NCBI RefSeq assembly: GCF_030269925.1
Contig: NC_085121.1
Location: forward strand, 12,913,501 to 12,977,500
Reading direction: 5' to 3'
DNA from: Bombyx mori
Lineage: Eukaryota; Arthropoda; Insecta; Lepidoptera; Bombycidae
DNA: 64,000 nucleotides
Below the pieces are notes generated by a model, which saw only the letters and a program-made list of their open reading frames with translations, was not told the DNA's origin and made no database searches. The stretch's first letter is position 1, and every line of letters begins with the position of its first letter. Of this stretch, positions 8,518 to 20,363 are shown one piece after another. The position numbers and the translations under genes are program-made.

Positions 8518-9330
8518 CATAGGCGGCACTGAAAATTTCGGGAATTAACGAAGTGACACAACATTACTATTTAAAAATGTATTTATTGCTTTTCGAAGTA
8601 TTCTCCGCGAAATTTGACACATTTTTCCATACGATGGAACCAATCATTGAAGCAACCATTCCATTCGGAAGTTGGGGTCTCCAAAATGGCCGTTTTGTAG
8701 GCGTCCACAGCTTCTTCAGGTGATGAAAATCTCTGTCCACGCAATTTATTCTTTATTTTAGGGAAAGTATAGAAATCATTAGGGCTTAGGTCGGGGCTGT
8801 ACGGCGGATGGTCTAATAATTCTATGTTTTCTTGCTCTAAAAACTCTTTTGTTCTGTGCGCGGTGTGAGAACTCGCATTGTCGTGATGGAGGATGATGCG
8901 GCGGTTGCAGTTCTCTTTACGGAGTTCAGAAACGACCTGTGGCAAACAAATGCTAGCATACCATTCTGCATTAACCGTTCTTTGTCCCTCAAGAGGAATA
9001 GTCGTAACATGGCCGGTTTTGGAGACAAACGTGGCCACCATTTTTTTGCAACACTCCGTGAACGAACAATTTTTGTTGGCTTTAACTCATTTTCGAACAC
9101 CCAAACTCGTGACTGGTTTTTGGTTTCGGGTTCGTACGCGTATATCCAGGATTCGTCACCTGATGCAATGTTGTATACAGCATTTCAGGATCCTGCGTGG
9201 AATTTTTCGAGAGTTCTGACGCACCAAGTAACGCGAGCCGCTTTATGCTCTTCACAGAGCGAATGCGGGGAAAACAATACTATAACATACTCGATTTCTT
9301 TTAGATCGTAACTTATATAGGCAAACCTTT
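8518..9330 (-). pseudogene. Truncated, frameshifted mariner transposase (DD34D)
   Basis: The C-terminal frame (8583-9041, 152 residues) contains HHDNASSH, YSPDLSPND and DWFHRMEKC, with 34 residues between the second and third catalytic aspartates, the DD34D spacing of classical mariner. Upstream, another frame (about 9040-9180) supplies the first catalytic motif, SGDESWIY, and the PETKNQS segment. The two frames are separated by a single-base slip in an A7 run near 9041. Further upstream the sequence still resembles a mariner core with a stop, and the N-terminal helix-turn-helix region is missing beyond about 9330. A possible 3' terminal repeat begins near 8519. The copy is dead. Confidence 0.85.
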
Positions 9331-10710
9331 CTCTCGCAGAAGAAGGAAACATTATTAAATTATTCCCATGTAAGCGAAATTTATCATGGCACTACACATT
9401 TCATATTAGATTGTTCAGTTCTCCGGCTAACGAATTACGAATGCTTTCCCGATAACAAAGTAAATTCTTGTGTGTACAATATGTTGATAACATCAATCAG
9501 GTCATTGTTTCAGATCTGTTCTCGGTGGGATGTTTAATATGCGTCTCGTTTCTGTTAGCGTTCGATGGCAGATTTATTTGCCATCCGTTCGTTTGGTGCG
9601 TGAAATCAGTGTCGCCAACTGTTTGAAAACTTTCCCCCTAAAGCAATTTCAAAAACCACTAAATTCAAAACAAAACTCCCCAACGACGGACCAAGTATTT
9701 ATTCATTACAATATAAGTAAAGAAATAAATAAAAATAATAAATAATTAGTTAATAACAATAGTTATTTAGTATTTTTAAGCATTTTTCTATATAAAATTT
9801 TATCCCTAAAAATATCCCCAAAAAATTTCACCCCCTAAAAAAATCCCTATATAGATTTTTCCCCTAAATTTGGGGGGAAAACCCCGGAGTTGGCATCACT
9901 GCGTGAAATCGGCTCCGCAATCACGCAGTGGAGGTTAAACAACTCTGATTTAGAGTTATTGAAATGGATTCTCTCGTCTCTCATTTATTTTACTATTTTA
10001 ATGTTAGGTGCCCGACTGGCATGAGACTCTCGGGTTGTTAGTTCCGGTATCGATCGGGGACGCGTGTGTTCCGCTTCAAAGTCTGGCGCGCACTAATTGG
10101 GGGTGCGAATGATGCAATAGATGCGCGGGCGCGGGTAGCGCGGGGTGGGTCGTCGCGGCACGGACCTGAGTCACAGTCCCTTTTGCTACTGTTGCCCCGC
10201 GAAACGGAACGCTGCGTTATGTTAAATTTTTTTTTTTATAAATAATTTGGCTCTAACGCCTTTGGCATTGATTTTGCCAATGTCAAAGTATTTACGAAAA
10301 TGACAGGTGTGTAGAGAGGGAAAAAATTACTAAATCTAAATACAAATAAATTTGGTCGGTTTTTCCATACGCGAATCTGTGGTTTTAAGAGCAACTCAAA
10401 CAAATATATGAACTACTTTAACTACTACTAACTGAACTACTTTAACTTTTACTAATAAACTACTTTAGAGATAAATATTATTAGCAGATAAATGATTTAT
10501 TTGATTTTATCCTATATCAATATCTAGTTGTTTAAAATAAACATAAAAGATTTATGAAAGCTTTACACTTCGAACAAATAAAATCCACAGAGAGCTAAAA
10601 ATCGAAAAAGAATACGCAGGCGTACGTTGAATTATTTTCATTTTCGTATTATTTTCATTTTCATTTCGGGAGAACAAAAGACTTATGAAGTTGAAAAGGT
10701 CATTAAAATA
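9331..10710. other. No gene seen; contains a GC-rich island
   Basis: Mostly AT-rich sequence with C-rich homopolymer tracts around 9820-9890 and a GC-rich interval at 10000-10225 (separate entry). No frame has recognisable protein features. Confidence 0.45.
10000..10225. other. GC-rich, CpG-rich island of unknown role
   Basis: This interval is strikingly GC- and CpG-rich against an AT-rich background, with GGCGCGCAC and GCGGGCGCGGGTAGCGCGG tracts, and it matches none of the repeats seen elsewhere in the window. It could be a promoter, a first exon or an unrecognised retroposon 5' end. No splice-consistent coding frame could be assigned. Confidence 0.3.
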
Positions 10711-10836
10711 TATCGGTAAGCAGCGGCTTGGCTCTGCCTCTGTCATTGCTGAAGTCCATGGGCGACGGTAACCACTCACCATCAGGTGGGCCGTATGCTC
10801 GTCTGCCTACAAGGGCAATAAAAAAAAAGCTCGGAA
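10711..10836 (+). repeat. Short A-tailed retroposon, plus copy
   Basis: Same unit as at 7688, from GGTAAGCAGCGGCTTGGCTC to ACAAGGGCAATAAAAAAAA, with a clean poly-A tail. Confidence 0.75.
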
Positions 10837-11667
10837 ACCATTCGGGAAGATCATGAACTTGTACCGATTCGAAGCTCGTATCGAACACTATAAATTATCT
10901 GAACATGCCATTTGTTGTGTGAACAAGATAAAACCGACATAAAGTGGACATAACAACGAAGACATATCTGTCTTTAGTAATAATAAATATAGAATTATTT
11001 CGGTGCATTAGCAGATAAACTAGTTTCGGTAACAATGCGTGGGCAGCGGATGCGACTCTTGAGTTTTGTATAATCTGTGTCGCAACAATAATTAATTACG
11101 GTCCTAATAAATACAATGATGATCATTATTTACTTGACAAATATTATTGTTCTTATAGCGGTTATCAAATAATTTGATTTAGAAAAAAAAAGTTTTATCA
11201 AATTAAATCAAATAAAAAAAAATTATTCAACAAAAATGAAAGTACATACTTGTTTAACGACAAAAAGAACTACCACCAATTCACAAAAACTGATCTTCGT
11301 CCTGAGAAGAACTGGCAAGAAACTCAGCGGGCACATCTTTTTATTTTTTATTTTGGATTATTATTAATTTTTTTTATATAGCCTGAGTCAAACCTGAGTC
11401 GAGCTACTCCCCTTCAGTCCACAGACGTCACTGTAAGACATAGGCCAAGGCTCGCTGCAATAATCTAACTTTGACAATATATAACATTAAAATACACATA
11501 ATAAATCAACAGTTTAAATGTGAAACTATTTATATTATTTTAAGGAAACATATATTTGGCAGTTCCCAAAGTATAATCCAGCATAAACTAGCCCAGTAAC
11601 AATAAAAATATACATATTTATTAAAAAAATTAATTGACCACCTCCACTCATTGTCTTATCTCGCCAG
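10837..11667. other. No gene; short LINE-tail motif inside
   Basis: AT-rich sequence. At about 11300-11335 the stretch CTGAGAAGAACTGGCAAGAA followed by ACTCAGCGGG resembles the conserved Jockey 3' UTR motif, so a decayed LINE tail may lie here. Nothing else is supported. Confidence 0.45.
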
Positions 11668-11850
11668 TGTGTTTATAGTGCGAGTTTTTTAACGTTCTCG
11701 ATAGCGTAAACGTTACCTGAAAATTGTATGCACTATGCAGTTGGAACAGCGCCCCTAGCGGCAAACGTAGGCAAACGTTCCGACTCCATACAAATTTGAC
11801 TTAACTTTTACGCTATCGAGAACGTTAAAAAACTCGCTCTAAGCATACAG
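11668..11850. mobile_element. MITE with long terminal inverted repeats
   Basis: Left end GCGAGTTTTTTAACGTTCTC continues GATAGCGTAAA. The right end is its reverse complement, giving a near-perfect terminal inverted repeat of about 31 bp (11680-11711 with 11806-11837). Weaker pairing extends outwards about 12 bp on each side. The unit is about 180 bp, non-coding, with a GCGCCCCTAGCGGC core. A decayed relative lies at 60068-60160. The superfamily cannot be assigned without the autonomous partner. Confidence 0.7.
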
Positions 11851-12285
11851 TACTTAACGATTTTGTATTAAGTATTTACTCGAAGTGCTAAAATCCGTAG
11901 AAAATGCGATTCAACTTGCTGACGTCTATTTAGCAATACGTAGAACTTGTTTAATATTCCTTCGACGGTCTTGGACTACTACGAACGACACAATAGTATC
12001 TAGCCGGTATAAATGCATCGGACGTGCCGCAGTTGGCTTGCTCGGCCGCAATTTGCATCGATGCACTCAGTCCAGACGCTTTGGAAGCTTAATTGGTCGC
12101 CTCGAATGCGTGCGTGAATTTTATGTATATTTCTCGTATGTGTTCAGCCAGCCAGTTAAATCTTACGAAGGAGAGGATTTTACTGCGCTGGTAATATTGT
12201 TCGAATTATTTGGAAGATACAAATATGATATAATTAATATAAATATATATTTACTAACGATCACGCCACGTTAACTAGTACCGTG
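11851..12285. other. No convincing gene
   Basis: A 129-codon plus frame (11885-12274) has no recognisable domain. Its last third reads through AT-rich sequence into low-complexity residues. I treat it as chance. Confidence 0.45.
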
Positions 12286-12515
12286 CTAAGTTCGTAAAGA
12301 ACTTGTGTTACAGGTACCAGATAACGGAAATAAATATAAGATTTTTATTATACACATACATATATATATAATATACACCCATAACCCTGAAAAAGACATT
12401 TTATATTTATCATACAAATATGTTCCCTTGGCGGGATTCGAGCCCGCGACCCCCTTGTGTAGTGACCATGTCACTTACCACTACGCCAGACGGACGTTCC
12501 GATAATTCCAAGTGT
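12286..12515 (-). repeat. tRNA-derived SINE, second family
   Basis: On the minus strand the head reads TGGCGTAGTGGTAAGTGAC (A-box-like), then GTCGCGGGCTCGAATCCCGC (B box). An AT-rich body with a TATATATATAATATAC microsatellite follows, ending in a GTACCTGTAACAC tail. The flanks do not form an acceptor stem, so it is a SINE and not a functional tRNA gene. A sister copy is at 51545-51690. Confidence 0.75.
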
Positions 12516-12828
12516 AATAGCGAAATAGACATTTTTTTTCGATAAAATGTTTGTCCAGTGCAGTCCAATCGCGATTTAAACAGATGTTGCCGTCCACAAA
12601 GTAACAAATTGGTTTAAAAATACTTTGTAATAATAGTCAGTACGTTAATCAAAATTATAATCACAATTATTTTACAATTAATATATTCTCGCAGTCCTAA
12701 TATTTATTTCATGTATAAATTAAGGCGTTTCCAAAAATTTTAAAGAAGTTTTAATTGTATCTACTACTTGCGGAAATAGTATGCTATATATGAAATTAAT
12801 TAAAAATATGAGTTAGTATTGCCGTGTC
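12516..12828. other. No gene seen, AT-rich
   Basis: Anonymous AT-rich sequence. Confidence 0.5.
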
Positions 12829-13086
12829 TTTTCTGTCAGAAGTCTGAGTGTTATTCTGGTGTGTTGACCGCGGGAACCCCCTACTCTGATCGGGTTCTGA
12901 CCCCGGATGGAGATCGGACGTCGGTGTAAAAGTGCAGGGGAGTCGTTTAGTGAGTGGGCCCTAAAATCCTTGGGCCCGCGGTCTGCTTTCAACACCTGCA
13001 GATCGTTGAGTCTCACATACCTCGTGCGCCCCCTAGGCGCGGGGACCTCGTACGAGGGTAGGCCCCCGGCCCGAAAAAAAAAAACA
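12829..13086 (+). mobile_element. GC-rich retroposed LINE 3' end with poly-A
   Basis: A GC-rich block of about 245 bp with CTAGGCGCGGGGACCTCGTA and GGTAGGCCCCCGGCCCG ends abruptly in an A11 tract inside AT-rich DNA, the signature of a 5'-truncated LINE tail. It resembles R1-clade 3' UTRs in composition, but the family is not recognised. Confidence 0.5.
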
Positions 13087-15540
13087 GCAACTTAGACTTA
13101 TATCAATGTCACAAGATGGTCTGTTGCATTCACTTTGAGGTTTACTTGACTTTGGTAGCCGTTTAAGACAATTTCCGGGAAAAGCTCTTTAATCGCGTGG
13201 TAAACGTTTCGTGAATATGCCGCGAATACAGAAACCATGAATATGGGAAAGCGCGTTTAAAAAGGTTGTATACCTTCATATTGGAATCCTTTTTATCAAT
13301 ATGTATGTATGTACCGATGTTTCGATTAGATCCGCGAATAAATAAATCTTTAACCGCGAACGTAGGAATTGGGTCGCGTTTTTTTGAATATAGTGAAAAT
13401 AATGAAAAATCATATGAATAGTGAAGAAGTGAATGAAGGAAGCGCGAATAAAAAGCTTTTACTGTATTCATTTTGATTTAAAAGTCTTTTTAGTGAAAAT
13501 TGTACAATTATTTTTTTAACTAAAAACTTTTAATACCCGCCGAAAATGTTTAGTTTCTAATGTTGGAAATTACGTAGCAAAATTTCAACATTGAGAGAAT
13601 GTCTGAGGAATTAAAGTAAATAAGGCGGCTTTTTTTTAAAACAAAAAGTGTAATTTGCTTTGAAGTTGGAAATAAAAGTACGAGTAATTTTCGTTTAATT
13701 ACATAAAGGACTGTTTCGTCATCCATCGAATGGCTCGTATTCTCGGTAGCATTCCGCATGAGCTCCTGCAGGAAATAGGTAATCAATTACTGTTGATGAG
13801 TTCTGAAAGGTACCTTGCTGTGTCCGATTTCTGCCTTTTGAATTTCAAAGTGTCTTCGATTTCTCGCAATAACTGTAAGGAACCGTTTGTGTGGATCTGG
13901 ATTTGGGTATAGTCGGGTACTAATCCCAAAGACTGGCTAGTGTAAAAAATCCGCTGAAAATTATGCGGGGACAGTATTTTCCTGCATGTTTGATGAACAA
14001 ATATATAGGTTGTAGATAATATCTTATACCTTGGACTGCTGGTCTATATAATGTTAATATATAATATATAAATAGTATTAGGTGAAATGGAATTACAGGC
14101 CTATCCTATTCAAAGCCATGAAACTGTTAACGATTGTTTGATGATAGAGGTTACTCGAAGAAACCCTGCTTCAGGGGTAGTTTCACAGAAATGGTTCCGA
14201 GACTTTATAGTTTGATGTGAAAACAGATGTTAATGTTGATGAATGAAGGTGTAAAAACCCTAAAATGTTAAAAAACAATGTACGTTTTGTGGGGATTTTG
14301 GAATTTGTAGTTGGGATTGTTGATAGCAATGGCTACGGCCAGAAAGTATATATCTAAAATGAGGTTGAATGTGCATCTGTCAGTGTCATGTCCTTTAATA
14401 ATACGAGTAGGTAGCAACTGTTGCCATTCGGCGCCATGTTTCGGGACAGACTAAAATTGGAGCTCGTTCGTCGCGGTCATTTGAAGTTTAAAGACTTAAA
14501 TATCCCGTCACAAGTTCCGATACGAATTTGCAAAAACGCGTACGTTCAATCATCCGAACCGATTCCGATGAATGGGTATAATGACTCGAGATGAACACGT
14601 TTTTTTTTCTTGCCCAAAACCGGTTTCGGTATTCGTGCAAAAGGCGTTTATCTGTGACTGAATCTCGCCAAAGATATAAAACAACATGCATTTTGTATTT
14701 TAATTTTTATGTGCGCTGCCGTGTCGTTTGAGATCAGCAACAAGTCATGTTAAGGGACATCGGAGAATCCGTTTATGTTTATTTTTTCAGCAAACGAGCT
14801 CGAATTGACACCATACTTTTTCCTTTTTCGGGGAGACCCAATTATTTTCGGGTGAACAATAATTTACACAAAGCTGACAGAGGCGCCATACGATGTCACC
14901 TTTGTACCTTGCTCGTTATTTTATAAAGGTAAGCCAATGGTTTTACACAGCCAGTCTTCGCGATATAATGGTACTTTGCTGAGAAGGATATGTCAGATTA
15001 ATGTCTCGGTGGAAGTTCCTACGACCTGCTCCACCGTTTTGATAGGAGAGTTGTGTTTCCGTTGCCTTGTTAACTAGATACCACAACAGGTTGGAAAGAT
15101 CAGTAGTAGTAGCAAGCGAGGTGTCTGTCTGTCGACTTCTTTCTCACGATACAGGTTTGATATCTTAATTTGATTTGAATAATTACGTTAAGACTTGTCG
15201 GGTTGTTGATGCTTGGTATAACCTGTAGTGACATGTTTGGATCGAATAAATAAATAAATAACGTTGATTTTATTTGATTTGTTTTGTGTTTTTTGATTCT
15301 ACGAATGGTACCGTGAGTCTGTATGAGTAGATGTTGCCATTCTGCATATTTCGGCGACAAAGCAGTCACGGTTCCGCTTTGATGGCTGTGGAGATTCGAT
15401 GTACAATTCAATTGAAATTATGAAATCATGCTTTAGAGTAGGTGAAACAGCCACGTTATACGCCAAAAAACGAATAACAGGGTACCGGCTACTTTAATAG
15501 ATTACGGTACAATACCATAATAGGTACATACGTGTCTGTA
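13087..15540. other. About 2.4 kb without a recognisable gene
   Basis: AT-rich intergenic sequence. The longest frames (13163-13471, 14488-14691, 15100-15411, all minus) lack domains or supporting context. No repeat family of this window is recognised inside. Confidence 0.45.
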
Positions 15541-15919
15541 GTGTTAAGGGGTTACTGGAGCCCATAGACATCTACAACGTAAATGCAACACCCACCTAGA
15601 GATATAAGTTCTAAGGTCTCAGTATAGTTACAACGGCTGCCCTACCCTTCAAACCGAAACGCATTACTGCTTCACAGCAGAAATAGGCGGGGTGCGGACT
15701 CACAAGAGGTCCTACCACCAGTAATTACGCAAATTATAGTTTTGCGGGTTTGATTTTTATTACACGATGTTATTCCTTCACCGTGGAAGTCAATCGTGGA
15801 CATTTGTTAAGTACGTATTTCATTACAAAAATTGGTACCCGCCTGCGGGATACGAACATCGTTGCATCGCTAGATACGAATGCACCGGATGTCTTATCCT
15901 TTAGGCCACGACGACTTCC
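15541..15919 (-). repeat. Bm1 SINE with tRNA-like head
   Basis: The minus strand begins at 15919 with a tRNA-like head (GTGGCCTAAAGGATAAGAC as A box; GTATCCCGCAGGCGGGTACC as a mutated B-box region). The GGTGAAGGAATAACATCG and TTTGCGTAATTACTGG segments and the Bm1 body follow. The 3' end stops at 15541 before the poly-A tail, so this copy is 3'-truncated or was cut later. Confidence 0.85.
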
Positions 15920-16262
15920 AACAATCACGAACCAACGTACAAGCTCTCGTATCTATTGTAAAAAGACCCAGCGTAGCTCAAATAGTACTATAATAAGTAG
16001 TATGTAATCGGCAGAAAACACATTAAGTAAAATTTCATTCATAGCCGTTCGGTCATTTTTGCTTCAATAACATGCACAAACTTTTACATTAAATCAGTAT
16101 AGTTTCTTGCACAAATATGTGATTTCATTCGTTATTAAGCGGTTACTCAAGCCCATGGGCGTAAATTCCGCCAACGATTGTGGGACCGTGAAATTTCAAC
16201 CCCCAAATTAATTATCTCTTATACTAGGGAAGTAGGTCGCACTTTCTTGCTGTGATTCGATG
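15920..16262. other. No gene seen
   Basis: AT-rich sequence, with a short Bm1-like GTTACTCAAGCCCATGGGCG fragment near 16140. Confidence 0.45.
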
Positions 16263-16386
16263 CCTTTTTTTTTTATTGCCCTTGTAGGCAGACGAGCATA
16301 CAGCCCACCTGATGGTGAGCGGTTACCGTCGCCCATGGACTCCAGCAATGCCAGGAGTAGAGCCAAGCCGCTGCCTACCTACCATT
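16263..16386 (-). repeat. Short A-tailed retroposon, minus copy
   Basis: Poly-T, TTGCCCTTGTAGGCAGACGA through GCCAAGCCGCTGCCTACC: same family as at 7688. Confidence 0.75.
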
Positions 16387-17744
16387 TGTAGGATATCTGT
16401 TTTTTTTTAAATACTTTGATCGTACTCCGACTCGTGAGCTTCTGTACCATTTATGTCAAACATGAGTTCCTCAACTCTTCTCCTATTTGATGCCATAAAA
16501 TGACCATGTTAAGTACTAACGTATACCTATTACAACGATCGGTCGCCATCAATATGTGCTTCGATAGCAAGATAGATTGAAACAATTCACTGACCTCCCA
16601 CCAAAGTAAGATGTAAAAGCGTTCGTAGGTGGCGGTCAAAAGGTGAACAAATGCATAAATAAAGAGATGAAAATGTGAAGTTTGGCGCCGTCGTAGTCCA
16701 GCGTTGCCGGCGCGTGCTCATTTAAAATTAACAACATTTTTTATATTAGTTGCATTAATCCGATAGAATTAACATAAAATTTATATAATTCTTTAATTAT
16801 ATGTGTTTAATCATAACTATTGATCGTGGAATACGTGTAACGCAATACGATTTGTCATTTCGTATTAAGATTTTATGTTGTTATGATAATTAAAGCCATT
16901 CTGTGATGAATATTAAGATTTTTTCTGACATTCTCTATAAATAAATAAATGTGTGCGTTTTTTGTTAGCCCACGAATGTTTCCGAAGACATGTTCAAGCT
17001 TCGAGGTATCAAATAAAATGTAATAAAAGTCATCATAACACGCATGTTGAACGCCAAAACATGTTAACTCTGCCGCTGCGACCAAAACACTTATAGAACC
17101 TGAGAGACGAAAAAAACTCAGATGGTTTGTGTTTTGTTTCTTTAGAATTAGTATTTTTACGTAATACTTATATATTTGTTTTAAATAAATTTTAATTATT
17201 TTTATATTATTTATATATCAAAACATATATATTAAAATAATTATTTCCAATACAAATAAAGTGGATAATAGAATAGATAATAATAAAATGAAATTGTCTG
17301 GTGCTAACATCTTATTCCTAGATCGTGCTACCAATAGGCTTATCGATGACTTGATGGCATGCTATACTGCCGACTTTGATGATTCTTTTATAGTTTAATT
17401 AAGCATTTGTACTGATGGTAAGTCATAGGTAACTTAAACAAAAAGTGATTTTTTGAAATTTTAAGATATGAAGCTAAACATTTGAAGCTAAAACAACATT
17501 TGAAAACACACAATCAATTAATCTTGATATTTGTTTTTATTTCACTTCACCCATGTTCGATATTTTCCGAAGCAGCTAAAGGCCAAAGTATTAACCTTAA
17601 TGAAAATTTTAAAAATGGTATAATAAAAAAAAATTTTTTTTTTTTGTAAAAACTCCTTTGTCTTACTCTGTGGTCTATAAACTGCATTTCGATTTGTAGA
17701 TCCATTGATATATTAATTAAATCAGGAACTAACGAACACACTGT

Positions 17745-17746
<2 letters not shown>
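16387..17746. other. No gene seen, AT-rich
   Basis: About 1.36 kb of AT-rich sequence. Short frames such as 16873-17085 have no features that suggest coding. Confidence 0.45.

Positions 17747-17823
<77 letters not shown>
17747..17823. repeat. 77-nt poly-T homopolymer
   Basis: An uninterrupted T tract ends at TCTCTCTATATATTAATACG. It may be the A-tail of a minus-strand retroposed copy of the repeat that follows (related sequence at 28148-28295). The exact length in an assembly is unreliable. Confidence 0.8.
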
Positions 17824-17855
17824 CTCTCTATATATTAATACGTGAAGCAAAAACT

Positions 17856-20363
17856 TTGTACCTCTTTTTACGGTTCCCCAAGTGGGCACTGAAGCGCCTG
17901 AATAAGGAGCTCCTGATGGAAGCCTCTACAGTGGCGGCGTGGGCGCCCATGCGTCCACACCCGGTCGAGGTCGAGGGCGAGGCAGGGTGGTTTCGGGACA
18001 CGATGCGTCGCATCTGTGATGTGTCGATGCCCCGGATCGGCCCTCGACTTCCTAATCGCCAGGCGTACTGGTGGTCGCCCGAAATTGCGCAACTCCGCGT
18101 GGAGTGCGTTCGGGCGAGGCGCGAGTGCGCCAGGCATCGCCGCCGCCGCCTGCCGCGGCGCAACGATCCAGTTGCGTTCGCGGCGGCAGAGGCCCGGCTG
18201 CACGCCGCATTTCGCGTCGCACAGAGGGCACTGCAGCTGGCCATCAGAAGAGCCAAGGATCAACACATGGAGGGTCTCCTGGAGATGCTGGATGAGGATC
18301 CGTGGGGGCGGCTCTATCATATGGTGCGCAATAAAATGCGCCCATGGGCCCCCCCGATCACGGAGCGTCTCCAGCCTCAGCAGCTGCGGGACATCGTCTC
18401 GGTGCTGTTCCCGCAGGAGCGGGAGGGATTTGTCGCTCCCGCTATGGACTCGCCGCCGGAATACGACGGCGAAGTCCCTGCCGAGGTGCCCCATATAACG
18501 GGGGCGGAGCTCCGTGTGGCCGTGCGCAAAATGTGCGCGAAGGACACAGCACCCGGCCCGGATGGCGTCCATGGCCGGGTTTGGGCCTTGGCTCTTGGTG
18601 CCCTGGGGGACCGACTCTTGAGGCTTTACAACTCCTGCCTCGAGTCGGGACGGTTTCCTTCATCGTGGAGGACGGGCAGACTCGTGCTGTTGAGAAAGGA
18701 GGGGCGCCCGGCGGATACTGCTGCCGGGTACCGTCCCATCGTGTTGCTGGATGAGGTGGGCAAGCTGCTGGAACGCATTCTGGCAGCCCGCATCATCCAG
18801 CATCTGGTCAGGGTGGGACCCGATCTGTCGGCGGAGCAATATGGCTTCCGAGAGGGCCGCTCAACGGTAGACGCGATCCTTCGCGTGCGGGCCCTCTCGG
18901 ATGAGGCCGTTTCCGGGGGTGGGGTGGCTTTGGCGGTGTCACTCGATATCGCCAATGCGTTCAACACCCTGCCCTGGTCCGTGATAGGGGGGGCGCTGGA
19001 ACGACACGGAGTGCCCCCCTACCTTCGCCGGCTGGTGGGTTCCTACTTGGAAGACAGATCGGTCACGTGTACCGGACACGGTGGGATCGTGCACCGGTTC
19101 CCGGTCGTGCGCGGTGTTCCACAGGGGTCGGTGCTCGGCCCTCTTTTGTGGAATATCGGGTATGACTGGGTGCTGAGGGGTGCCCTCCTCCCGGGCCTGA
19201 GCGTAATCTGTTACGCAGACGACACGTTGGTCGTGGCCCGGGGGGGGAGTTTTGCTGAGTCTGCCCGTCTTGCTACGGCTGGGGTGGCGCATGTCGTCGG
19301 CAAAATCAGGAGATTGGGCCTCGACGTGGCGCTCAGTAAATCCGAGGCCATGTGGTTCCACAGGCCCCGGAGAGTGCCACCTGTCGATGCCCATATCGTG
19401 GTTGGAGGCGTCCGTATCGGGGTCGGGGTGCAGTTGAAGTACCTCGGCCTCATTCTAGACAGTCGTTGGACCTTCCGTGCTCACTTTCAGAATCTGGTCC
19501 CTCGTTTGTTGGGGGTGGCCGGCGCGTTAAGCCGGCTCCTTCCCAATGTTGGGGGGCCTGACCAGGTGACGCGCCGTCTCTATACAGGGGTGGTGCGATC
19601 AATGGCCCTATACGGGGCGCCCGTGTGGGGCCAGTCCCTGGCCGTGGGGGTAGCGAAGCTGCTGCAACGGCCGCAACGCACCATCGCGGTCAGGGTCATC
19701 CGTGGTTATCGCACCATCTCTTTCGAGGCGGCGTGTGTACTGGCTGGGACGCCGCCTTGGGTCCTGGAGGCGGAGGCGCTCGCTGCTGACTATCAGTGGC
19801 GGGCTGACCTTCGTGTACGGGGCGTGGCGCGTCCCAGCCCCAGTGTGGTCAGAGCGCGGAGGGCCCAATCTCGGCGGTCCGTACTGGAGTCATGGTCTAG
19901 ACGGCTGGCCGATCCTTCGGCTGGTCGTAGGACCGTCGAGGCGATTCGCCCGGTTCTTGTGAACTGGGTGAATCGTGACAGAGGACGCCTCACTTTCCGG
20001 CTCACGCAGGTGCTCACTGGGCATGGTTGCTTCGGTGAGTTCCTGCACCGGATCCGAGCCGAGCCGACGGCAGAGTGCCACCATTGTGGTTGCGACTTGG
20101 ACACGGCGGAGCACACGCTCGTCGCCTGCCCCGCATGGGAGGGGTGGCGCCGTGTCCTCGTCGCAAAAATAGGAAACGACTTGTCGTTGCCGAGTGTTGT
20201 GGCATCGATGCTCGGTGACGACGAGTCGTGGAAGGCGATGCTCGACTTCTGCGAGTGCACCATCTCGCAGAAGGAGGCGGCGGGGCGCGTGAGAGACGCA
20301 CAGGCCCGCCGCCGTCGAGCGGGGGCCAGGGAGGCGGATATCGCCCAAGCCCTGGCCCTCTAA
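17856..20363 (+). CDS. LINE ORF2 fragment: reverse transcriptase and C-terminal zinc finger (R1 clade)
   Basis: An 835-codon open frame, of which the first six or so codons come from flanking DNA. Element sequence starts at 17874. Reverse transcriptase motifs in order: DTAPGPDGVHG, GYRPIVLLDEVGKLLERI, EQYGFREGRST, SLDIANAFNTLPW, GVPQGSVLGPLLWN, CYADDTLVV near residue 453, and KYLGLILDS. A C-terminal zinc finger CX2CX7HX4C (CHHCGCDLDTAEHTLVAC) near residue 741 is typical of R1-clade proteins. The endonuclease domain is absent, so this copy cannot nick DNA although the polymerase part is open. The ATG at 17856 is accidental. An intact frame in a 5'-truncated copy means the insertion is too young to have decayed. 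Confidence 0.88.
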   Translation: MYLFLRFPKWALKRLNKELLMEASTVAAWAPMRPHPVEVEGEAGWFRDTMRRICDVSMPRIGPRLPNRQAYWWSPEIAQLRVECVRARRECARHRRRRLPRRNDPVAFAAAEARLHAAFRVAQRALQLAIRRAKDQHMEGLLEMLDEDPWGRLYHMVRNKMRPWAPPITERLQPQQLRDIVSVLFPQEREGFVAPAMDSPPEYDGEVPAEVPHITGAELRVAVRKMCAKDTAPGPDGVHGRVWALALGALGDRLLRLYNSCLESGRFPSSWRTGRLVLLRKEGRPADTAAGYRPIVLLDEVGKLLERILAARIIQHLVRVGPDLSAEQYGFREGRSTVDAILRVRALSDEAVSGGGVALAVSLDIANAFNTLPWSVIGGALERHGVPPYLRRLVGSYLEDRSVTCTGHGGIVHRFPVVRGVPQGSVLGPLLWNIGYDWVLRGALLPGLSVICYADDTLVVARGGSFAESARLATAGVAHVVGKIRRLGLDVALSKSEAMWFHRPRRVPPVDAHIVVGGVRIGVGVQLKYLGLILDSRWTFRAHFQNLVPRLLGVAGALSRLLPNVGGPDQVTRRLYTGVVRSMALYGAPVWGQSLAVGVAKLLQRPQRTIAVRVIRGYRTISFEAACVLAGTPPWVLEAEALAADYQWRADLRVRGVARPSPSVVRARRAQSRRSVLESWSRRLADPSAGRRTVEAIRPVLVNWVNRDRGRLTFRLTQVLTGHGCFGEFLHRIRAEPTAECHHCGCDLDTAEHTLVACPAWEGWRRVLVAKIGNDLSLPSVVASMLGDDESWKAMLDFCECTISQKEAAGRVRDAQARRRRAGAREADIAQALAL

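Noticed and set aside
11885..12274. 129-codon protein gene
   Set aside because: No domain, AT-driven composition at its end and no conserved context; likely chance.
12420..12505. tRNA gene on the minus strand
   Set aside because: A and B boxes are present, but the acceptor stem does not pair and the sequence continues into a SINE body shared with 51545.
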